A DNA stretch of 64,000 bases. It comes from an uncultured Stenotrophomonas sp. (GTDB lineage: Bacteria > Pseudomonadota > Gammaproteobacteria > Xanthomonadales > Xanthomonadaceae). Below the pieces are notes generated by a model. The model saw only the letters and a program-made list of their open reading frames with translations. It was not told the origin of the DNA and ran no database searches. Positions 58,279 to 64,000 of the stretch are shown here, piece after piece. The stretch spans positions 1 through 64,000 of the forward strand of contig NZ_CAMFIA010000021.1 in assembly GCF_945952405.1 (NCBI RefSeq), written 5' to 3'. How positions within the stretch are numbered: position 1 is the stretch's first letter; each line of letters starts with the position of its first letter. The position numbers and the translations under genes were made by a program.

Positions 58279-60381
58279 GTGACCCGTACTCCCAAGATCG
58301 TGCTGCTGACCCTGGCCGTTTCGGCCGCGCTGGTCGGCTGCGGCAAGACTGAAGCCCCGGCCAAGGACGCCACCGCCTCCACGCCGGCTGCCGCCGAAGC
58401 CACCCACTACACCCTGGACGAGAGCAAGCTGCCGGCCTACAACGCCTTCCAGGCCAGCGACCTGGATACCAGCAAGGACGCCTGCGGCGCCTTCGGCGAC
58501 TACGTCAACAGCAAGTGGCTGGCCGCCAATGAGATTCCGGGCGACCGCACCAGCTGGGGCGCCTTCACCATCCTCGACGAGCGTTCGGTCGCGGTGCAGC
58601 ACCAGCTGGCCGAGCAGGTCGCGCAGGTGAAGAACCCGAACCACATTGAGAAGATCGTCGGCGACCTGTGGGCCACCGGCATGGACGAAGCCAAGATCAA
58701 CGCCCAGGGCATCGAGCCGCTGAAGGCCGACCTGAGCGCGATCGACGGCCTGCAGGACAAGGCAGCCATCGCCAACTACCTGCGCACCAGCGCGGCCAAG
58801 GGTGACAACATCCTGTTCGGCTTCGGTGCCGAAGCCGACTTCAAGAACTCGGCCGTGAACATGGCCTACGCCAGCCAGGGCGGCCTGGGCCTGCCCGACA
58901 CCACCTATTACACCGATGCCAAGAACGCAGACAAGCTGAAGGCCTACCAGGCGCACGTCGCCAAGGTGCTGGAGCTGTCCGGTGTTGCCGCCGCCGACGC
59001 CGCCAAGCAGGCTGAGGAAGTGGTCAAGTTCGAAACCCGCCTGGCCAAGGCCTCCAAGTCGCGCGTCGAGCTGTCGCGCAACGTCGAGCTGTTCTACAAC
59101 CCGGTCACCCTGGCCGACGCCGACAAGCTGACCCCGAACTTCAGCTGGACCGAGTTCTTCAAGTCGCAGGGCGTGGCCGCACCGGAGAAGTTCTCGCTGG
59201 CCATGCCGGCCTTCCATGAGGAAGTGAGCAAGGCGCTGGCCGACACCGATCCGTCGGTGTGGCGTGCCTACCTGCGCTTCCACACCGTGGACAGCGCCTC
59301 GCCGTACCTGGCCGATGCATTCGTGCAGGAGAACTACGAGTTCTACGGCAAGACCCTCAACGGCCAGAAGGAGCAGAAGCCGCGCTGGAAGCGCGTGCTG
59401 GGCACCATCGAGAACGATGCCGGCGAAGCCTTCGGCCAGCTGTACGTGAAGGTTGCCTTCTCGCCGGAAGCCAAGGCGAAGATGGAAGAGCTGGTGAAGA
59501 ACCTGGCCGCGTCCCTGAAGGAACGCATCCAGGGCCTGAGCTGGATGAGCGAAGAAACCAAGGCCAAGGCCATCGCCAAGTGGGAGACCTTCACCCCGAA
59601 GATCGGCTACCCGGACAAGTGGCGTGACTGGTCGGGCCTGCAGACCCAGCGCGACAGCTTCCTGGGCAACGTGCGTGCCGCCAGCGAATTCAACTACAAG
59701 TTCAACCTGTCCAAGATCGGCAAGCCGGTGGACAAGACCGAGTGGGGCATGACCCCGCAGACGGTCAATGCCTACTACAACCCGCTGCAGAACGAGATCG
59801 TGTTCCCGGCCGCCATCCTGCAGCCGCCGTTCTTCGACCCGAAGGCCGACGACGCGCTGAACTACGGCGGCATCGGTGCGGTGATCGGCCATGAAATGAC
59901 CCATGGCTACGACGACCAGGGCGCGCGCTTCGGGCCGACCGGCAACATGGAAGACTGGTGGACCCCGGCTGACAAGAAGAACTTCGAAGGCCTGACCGGC
60001 AAGCTGGTCAAGCAGTTCGACCAGTACAAGGTCGACGGCCAGGCAGTGAACGGCCACCTGACCCTGGGCGAGAACATCGCCGACCTGGGCGGCCTGGCCA
60101 CTGCCTACGACGCCCTGCAGAAGGCCACCGCCGGCAAGGAAGATGCGAAGGTCGACGGCTTCACCCGCGACCAGCGCTTCTTCTTCAACTGGGCCACCGT
60201 GTGGCGCACCAAGTACACCCCGGAAAACGCCAAGGTCCGCCTGGCCACCGACCCGCACGCTCCGGCGCAGTTCCGCGCCATGGGTGCGCCGTCGAACCTG
60301 CCGACCTTCGCTGCGGCATTCCAGTGCAAGGCCGGTTCGCCGATGGCCCGCACCGGCGAGCAGCAGGTGGTGATCTGGTAA
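58279..60381 (+). CDS. M13 family metalloendopeptidase, lipoprotein
   Basis: A 700-aa neprilysin/PepO-like peptidase. GTG 58279 has a TGGAGG box 8 nt upstream, and the encoded signal has the lipobox LAVSAALVGC (Cys 21), so it is a lipoprotein. The zinc site is intact: H538-E-x-x-H542 in VIGHEMTHGYDDQG and the third ligand E598 in GENIADLGG. The substrate-binding NAYYNP motif is also present. It should be an active periplasmic or surface endopeptidase. The in-frame region before 58279 overlaps the S9 gene and is rejected. Confidence 0.94.
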   Translation: MTRTPKIVLLTLAVSAALVGCGKTEAPAKDATASTPAAAEATHYTLDESKLPAYNAFQASDLDTSKDACGAFGDYVNSKWLAANEIPGDRTSWGAFTILDERSVAVQHQLAEQVAQVKNPNHIEKIVGDLWATGMDEAKINAQGIEPLKADLSAIDGLQDKAAIANYLRTSAAKGDNILFGFGAEADFKNSAVNMAYASQGGLGLPDTTYYTDAKNADKLKAYQAHVAKVLELSGVAAADAAKQAEEVVKFETRLAKASKSRVELSRNVELFYNPVTLADADKLTPNFSWTEFFKSQGVAAPEKFSLAMPAFHEEVSKALADTDPSVWRAYLRFHTVDSASPYLADAFVQENYEFYGKTLNGQKEQKPRWKRVLGTIENDAGEAFGQLYVKVAFSPEAKAKMEELVKNLAASLKERIQGLSWMSEETKAKAIAKWETFTPKIGYPDKWRDWSGLQTQRDSFLGNVRAASEFNYKFNLSKIGKPVDKTEWGMTPQTVNAYYNPLQNEIVFPAAILQPPFFDPKADDALNYGGIGAVIGHEMTHGYDDQGARFGPTGNMEDWWTPADKKNFEGLTGKLVKQFDQYKVDGQAVNGHLTLGENIADLGGLATAYDALQKATAGKEDAKVDGFTRDQRFFFNWATVWRTKYTPENAKVRLATDPHAPAQFRAMGAPSNLPTFAAAFQCKAGSPMARTGEQQVVIW

Positions 60382-60410
60382 GCCCCGGCTGACGCCAAGG
60401 CAGACCTGCG

Positions 60411-60440
60411 AAGGCCCGGGGATTCCCGGGCCTTTGTTTT
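60411..60440 (+). terminator. Rho-independent terminator after the M13 lipoprotein gene
   Basis: AAGGCCCGGG-GATT-CCCGGGCCTT followed by TGTTTTTT: a 10-bp perfect stem and T-run 29 nt after the stop. Confidence 0.93.
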
Positions 60441-60456
60441 TTGGCGGCGCCCGCCG

Positions 60457-60478
60457 TCCACGCATGGCGTGGATCTAC
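60457..60478 (-). repeat. SMAG-type GTAG hairpin
   Basis: On the minus strand GTAG-A-TCCACGC-CAT-GCGTGGA. It has the GTAG head and 7-bp stem typical of the family and lies between the two M13 genes. Confidence 0.75.
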
Positions 60479-60580
60479 GGATGCCGGTGTCCTGCGGGAG
60501 CGGCGTGATGCGTGCATGCCGCGTCGATGCCCGGCTTGCTATAGTGCGCGCGCCCTCAATCCATCACGGATTCGTTCCAC

Positions 60581-62590
60581 ATGCCCAATTTCCGTCCGCT
60601 TGCCATCGCCCTCGGCATCAGCCTGGCGACCCTGGTTCCGACCCACGATGCGTTCGCCGCCGCCAAGAAGAAAGCCGCCCGCGCACCGGCCGTCAGTGCC
60701 CAGTGCAGCGATTTCTACGACGCCACCAACGCAGGCTGGCTGAAGGCCAACCCGGTGCCGCAGACCGGTGCCACCACGGCGCTGGGCCAGCTGGTCGAGC
60801 GTAGCCGCCAGCAGCAGCGCGAACTGCTCGACGCCGCGATGAAGTCGCCGCAGGGCAACGTGCAGAAGCTGCTGGGTGACTTCTGGGCCAGTGGCCTGGA
60901 CGAAGCCGCGGTGGAAGCGGACGGCTCCAACCCGATCGCGCCGCTGCTGACCCGCATCAACGCGATCAAGAAGGCCAAGGATGTTCCGGCCTCGATCGCC
61001 GCATTGCACCAGGTCGGCATCCCGGTGGCCTTCAACTTCGGCCCCGACGTCGACCTGAAGGCACTGGACCGCCATATCGGCTACTTCATGCAGGGCGGCA
61101 TGGGCCTGCCGGACCCGGCGTTCTATACCCGTACCGACGCCGACACCGTGGCCCTGATGGGCCGCTACCGCAATTACGTCAAGCAGATCCTGACCCTGAC
61201 CGGCACCCCGGCCGCCAAGTTGGACGCCGAGTCGCAGTCGGTGATCGCGCTGGAAACCGAGCTGGCGCGCAATGCGCAGTCGCTGGCCGGCATCAACAAC
61301 CCGTTCAACAACTACGCGCCGATCTCCACCAAGGAGCTCAACAGCCGCTACCGCAACCTGCAGCTGGATGCCTTCCTGAAGGTGCAGGGCGTGGACGATG
61401 ACCTCGTATCGCTGGCCGATCCGGGCCTGTTCAAGCAGCTCGACGGCATGGTCACCAAGCTCAAGCCGGAACAGTGGAAGGCCTACCTGCGCTGGCGCGT
61501 GGGCGACTCGATGGCGCCGTACCTGTCCAAGGCCTACCGCGATGCCGAGTTCGAATTCCGCGGTCGCGTGCTGCGCGGCGAGACCCTGCCGCCGCAGCGC
61601 TGGGAAGATGTGCTGGACGCGATCAACGTGGCCGCCGGCCCGATGGTCGGCCGTGAGTACGCGGCCCACTACCTGTCGGCCGAAGACCGCCGCCAGGCCG
61701 CATGGATCGTCGACAAGGTCCGCGAAGTGCAGATCGAGGCGGTCAAGAACAGCAGCTGGATGAGCGCCGAGGCCAAGACCGAAGCACAGGCCAAGCTGGC
61801 CGCACTGAAGATCGAGATCGGCACCCCGCTGCGCGACCTCGACTACAGCGTGCAGCCGATGGGCCGCGGCTCGTTCGGCAGCAACATGCTGATCGCTTCG
61901 ACCTGGCGCCACCGCGAGGAAATGAAGCGCATCGGCAAGGGCAACGCCGACCGTCGCTGGGACGTGCTGCCGCAGCAGCCGTCGCTGGCCTACGACCTGG
62001 CGCAGAACCGCCTGATCGTCACCGCTGCGATCCTGCAGGGCCCGGTGTTCAATGCCAAGGCCGACGCCGCCGACAAGTTCGGCAGCTTCGGTGGCCTGGT
62101 CGGCCACGAGCTAACCCGTGCGATCGATGCCAAGGGCGCACTGGTCGACGCCAAGGGCGAGCTGCGCAGCTGGTGGACCCCGGCCGACAAGACCGCCTGG
62201 ACCCTGCTCGGCAACCGCGTGGCCGCGCAGTACGGCGCCTACGACTTCCCGGGCGTGAAGGGGGCCAAGGTCAACGGCACGCTGACCCAGGAAGAAAACC
62301 TGGCCGACATCTCCGGCCTGGAACTGGCGTGGGCCGCATACACCGCGCAGGAGCCGAAGGCCAAGCAGGCACAGCAGCAGGGCTTCTTCCGCGCCTGGTC
62401 GGCACTGTGGGCGCAGCAGCTGTCGCCGAACGAGGCGGTACGCCGGCTGACCGCCGACATCCGTGCACCGGGCCTGTGGCGCAGCAACGGCACGCTGGCC
62501 AACCTGCCGGCCTTCGGTGCCACCTTCAGCTGCAAGGCCGGCCAGCCGATGCAGCGCAGCGAAGCCGAGCAGATCAAGGTCTGGCGCTGA
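60581..62590 (+). CDS. M13-family peptidase homologue with degenerate zinc site
   Basis: A 669-aa exported M13 homologue with signal peptide (ending AFA, ~26). The overall fold matches its upstream neighbour, including the N-terminal CSDFYDATNAGWLKANPVP and the C-terminal FSCKAGQPMQRSEAEQIKVW. The zinc motif reads HELTR (H509-E510-L-T-R513) instead of HExxH, the following DDQG is DAKG, and the NAYY substrate motif reads LAYD, while the distal Glu (EENLADISG) is kept. It is probably not an active zinc peptidase; a chaperone, inhibitor or peptide-binding role is possible but unproven. Confidence 0.92.
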   Translation: MPNFRPLAIALGISLATLVPTHDAFAAAKKKAARAPAVSAQCSDFYDATNAGWLKANPVPQTGATTALGQLVERSRQQQRELLDAAMKSPQGNVQKLLGDFWASGLDEAAVEADGSNPIAPLLTRINAIKKAKDVPASIAALHQVGIPVAFNFGPDVDLKALDRHIGYFMQGGMGLPDPAFYTRTDADTVALMGRYRNYVKQILTLTGTPAAKLDAESQSVIALETELARNAQSLAGINNPFNNYAPISTKELNSRYRNLQLDAFLKVQGVDDDLVSLADPGLFKQLDGMVTKLKPEQWKAYLRWRVGDSMAPYLSKAYRDAEFEFRGRVLRGETLPPQRWEDVLDAINVAAGPMVGREYAAHYLSAEDRRQAAWIVDKVREVQIEAVKNSSWMSAEAKTEAQAKLAALKIEIGTPLRDLDYSVQPMGRGSFGSNMLIASTWRHREEMKRIGKGNADRRWDVLPQQPSLAYDLAQNRLIVTAAILQGPVFNAKADAADKFGSFGGLVGHELTRAIDAKGALVDAKGELRSWWTPADKTAWTLLGNRVAAQYGAYDFPGVKGAKVNGTLTQEENLADISGLELAWAAYTAQEPKAKQAQQQGFFRAWSALWAQQLSPNEAVRRLTADIRAPGLWRSNGTLANLPAFGATFSCKAGQPMQRSEAEQIKVWR

Positions 62591-62623
62591 GGCCGATGCC
62601 ACAGTGATGCCACTGCCGTGACG

Positions 62624-62651
62624 AAAAGGGCGCCCTGCGGGCGCCCTTTTT
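62624..62651 (+). terminator. Rho-independent terminator after the M13 homologue
   Basis: AAAAGGGCGCCC-TGC-GGGCGCCCTTTTT: a 12-bp stem with A and T flanks, 33 nt after the stop. It works on either strand in principle. Confidence 0.92.
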
Positions 62652-62675
62652 GTTTGGCTGCGTTCCAGGAAAAAA

Positions 62676-62696
62676 GACCCCGGCAGTGCCGGGGTC
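62676..62696 (-). terminator. Rho-independent terminator for receptor 3
   Basis: On the minus strand GACCCCGGC-ACT-GCCGGGGTC followed by a T6 run (62669-62674). A 9-bp perfect stem 37 nt after the receptor 3 stop. Confidence 0.9.
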
Positions 62697-62733
62697 CAGT
62701 TCACGCTATGGAGAGACAGATCGGACGCTGCGA

Positions 62734-64000
62734 TCAGAAGTCGTACGACGCACTGACCCGGACCGAACGCGGTGCGCTGAAGTAGGTGCCCATGCCGTAG
62801 GTGTTGGAGACCGTGTACGGACCGTCCTCGAAGACCGCCTCGCTCTGCACTGCACGGCGCTGGTTCAGCACGTTGAAGACATCCAGGCCGATCGCCAGCT
62901 TGTGCTTGGCGAACGAGGGACGGTACATCACGCCCAGGTCGACGCGGGTGGTCCACGGCTGCCGGCCGGCATCACCCGGGCGCGACGGCTTGCCTTCGCA
63001 GTAGTGATACGCCGCGTCATAGCCCAGCGGATCGCTCTCGTCGGTGCCGTAGTAGCCCAGGCAGCTCTTCGGCGCCCCCGACATGATGCGCAGCGTCGCC
63101 GATGCCGACCACTCATCGTTGAACATGTACGCGCCGTAGCCCTTCAGCTGGTGGCGACGATCGTTGGCGAGGTAGCCACCGGCGTACTCCATCAGTGCGG
63201 CGGCATCCCAGTCCTGGGTCTTGGAGACGTCGTCCTGGCCGATGTCGGACTTCACCTGGCCTTCGGTGTTGCCGAAGCTGCGCGACCAGGTGTAGTCGAG
63301 GCGGCCGTACCACTTGTCGCTCAGCGGGTGCTCGATGAACAGGTCGACGGCGATGTAGTCACGCTTGGCCTTCTTGTTGCCATAGCCCCAGTCACTGGAG
63401 CTCATCTGCACCGGCGTGTAACCCGAACCATCCGCATGCTTGATCATGAAGGTGTTGGTCTTGCCCGGGTTGAAGATCACGCAGCCCGGGACTTCCAGGT
63501 TGCTGTCATCGATGCCCGATGCCGCCAGCTTCTCGTGGATGCGGTCGGAGTCGCAGGTATCGTCGATGGCGGTCTGCAGGCGACGATAGGTGAACTTGGC
63601 ACCGGAGCTCCAGCGCTCGCCCAGCGTCTTCTCGAAACCAAGGATCAGCTCATCCTGGTACTGCGACTTCAGGTCGGTCGGTGCCACCGACAGCGGATCC
63701 GGCGTCTGGCCGTATTCGCCGTTGGCCGATACCGGGCCCGGGCCGAGCGCGGTCAGGCCCGTCGGATTACCGTTGGCATCGATGCCGCTGTAGGTGAAGT
63801 ACTCACGGGTATAGGTCGAGGCCGAGGCGCCACGGATGGCCACGCTGTTCGGCAGTGCCAGGTAGTAGCGGCCGAGATTGGCGAACACCTTCAGCGACGA
63901 ATCGCCGAACACGTCCCAGCTGGCGCCCAGGCGCGGTGCCCACTGGTCACCACTGTCGACGTAGGGCTTGGCGGCGCTGTTGTAGTTGGTGAACTTGTCG
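62734..64000 (-). CDS. TonB-dependent receptor 3, C-terminal part (start outside window)
   Basis: The minus-strand frame is open from the right edge to a TGA at 62734, giving at least 422 residues of an outer-membrane barrel. The visible part starts within KFTNYNSAAKPYVDSGDQWA and ends SAPRSVRVSASYDF with terminal Phe. The sequence type, with RLGASWDVFGDSSLKVFANL and RVDLGVMYRPSF, fits Oar-like receptors with a carboxypeptidase-regulatory N-terminal domain, which would lie outside the window. It converges on the M13 homologue; two separate terminators lie between. The substrate is unknown. Confidence 0.88.
   Translation of the reverse strand, partial: DKFTNYNSAAKPYVDSGDQWAPRLGASWDVFGDSSLKVFANLGRYYLALPNSVAIRGASASTYTREYFTYSGIDANGNPTGLTALGPGPVSANGEYGQTPDPLSVAPTDLKSQYQDELILGFEKTLGERWSSGAKFTYRRLQTAIDDTCDSDRIHEKLAASGIDDSNLEVPGCVIFNPGKTNTFMIKHADGSGYTPVQMSSSDWGYGNKKAKRDYIAVDLFIEHPLSDKWYGRLDYTWSRSFGNTEGQVKSDIGQDDVSKTQDWDAAALMEYAGGYLANDRRHQLKGYGAYMFNDEWSASATLRIMSGAPKSCLGYYGTDESDPLGYDAAYHYCEGKPSRPGDAGRQPWTTRVDLGVMYRPSFAKHKLAIGLDVFNVLNQRRAVQSEAVFEDGPYTVSNTYGMGTYFSAPRSVRVSASYDF

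Noticed and set aside
58255..60465. 736-aa antisense frame over the M13 lipoprotein gene
   Set aside because: No recognisable domain; it covers a certain peptidase gene on the other strand and its terminator.

Overview
The window looks like chromosomal core DNA of a Stenotrophomonas species (Xanthomonadaceae), probably of the S. maltophilia complex. The grounds are high GC with strongly G/C-biased third codon positions, GTAG-headed palindromic repeats of the SMAG type described in S. maltophilia, several large TonB-dependent receptors, and a Xanthomonadaceae-like gene order. No prophage, integron, CRISPR array or intact insertion sequence is visible.

Layout. (1) 1-16571, all minus: tpiA-secG-tRNA-Leu(GAG)-nuoABCDEFGHIJKLMN, the whole 14-gene complex I operon, ending in an initiator tRNA-Met that runs off the left edge and has its own strong promoter. 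(2) 16600-22430, envelope and unknown functions: a 2-oxoglutarate/iron oxygenase divergent from a YejM/PbgA-like membrane sulfatase-fold protein, a GT4 glycosyltransferase, a polysaccharide deacetylase and an RcnB-like secreted protein. (3) 22687-37089, minus except one regulator: prmB-aroC-2-hydroxyacid dehydrogenase-asd-fimV-VOC-truA-trpF, then trpB-lipoprotein-trpA with a divergent LysR regulator, then accD-glmM. (4) 37212-38701, plus: a SCO1-like copper protein and psd, closed by a perfect 68-bp palindrome. (5) 38774-49610, housekeeping and accessory: rraB, an MltD-like lytic transglycosylase, a HerA-like ATPase, greB, a DUF3025 protein, rimO, a lower-GC accessory patch with one secreted orphan flanked by copies of the rimO start region, a dienelactone hydrolase-HIT-small membrane protein unit, dcd and apbC/mrp. 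(6) 49824-64000, a peptide-uptake-like zone: two TonB-dependent receptors, an S9 peptidase, two M13 metallopeptidase homologues (one with a broken zinc motif) and the C-terminal part of a third receptor.

How the genes work together. Nuo subunits build one proton-pumping NADH:quinone oxidoreductase. The trp, aroC and asd genes supply aromatic and aspartate-family amino acids. The receptor/peptidase block is best read, by inference, as capture of peptides at the outer membrane and their degradation in the periplasm. Most intergenic regions are short, and many genes overlap by 4 nt (ATGA/GTGA), so translational coupling is common.

I did not find a clear-cut new multi-gene system. The best leads are the pseudo-peptidase paralogue, a structured leader before the second receptor, a lipoprotein gene embedded in trpBA, the rimO-flanked accessory insertion and the perfect palindrome.
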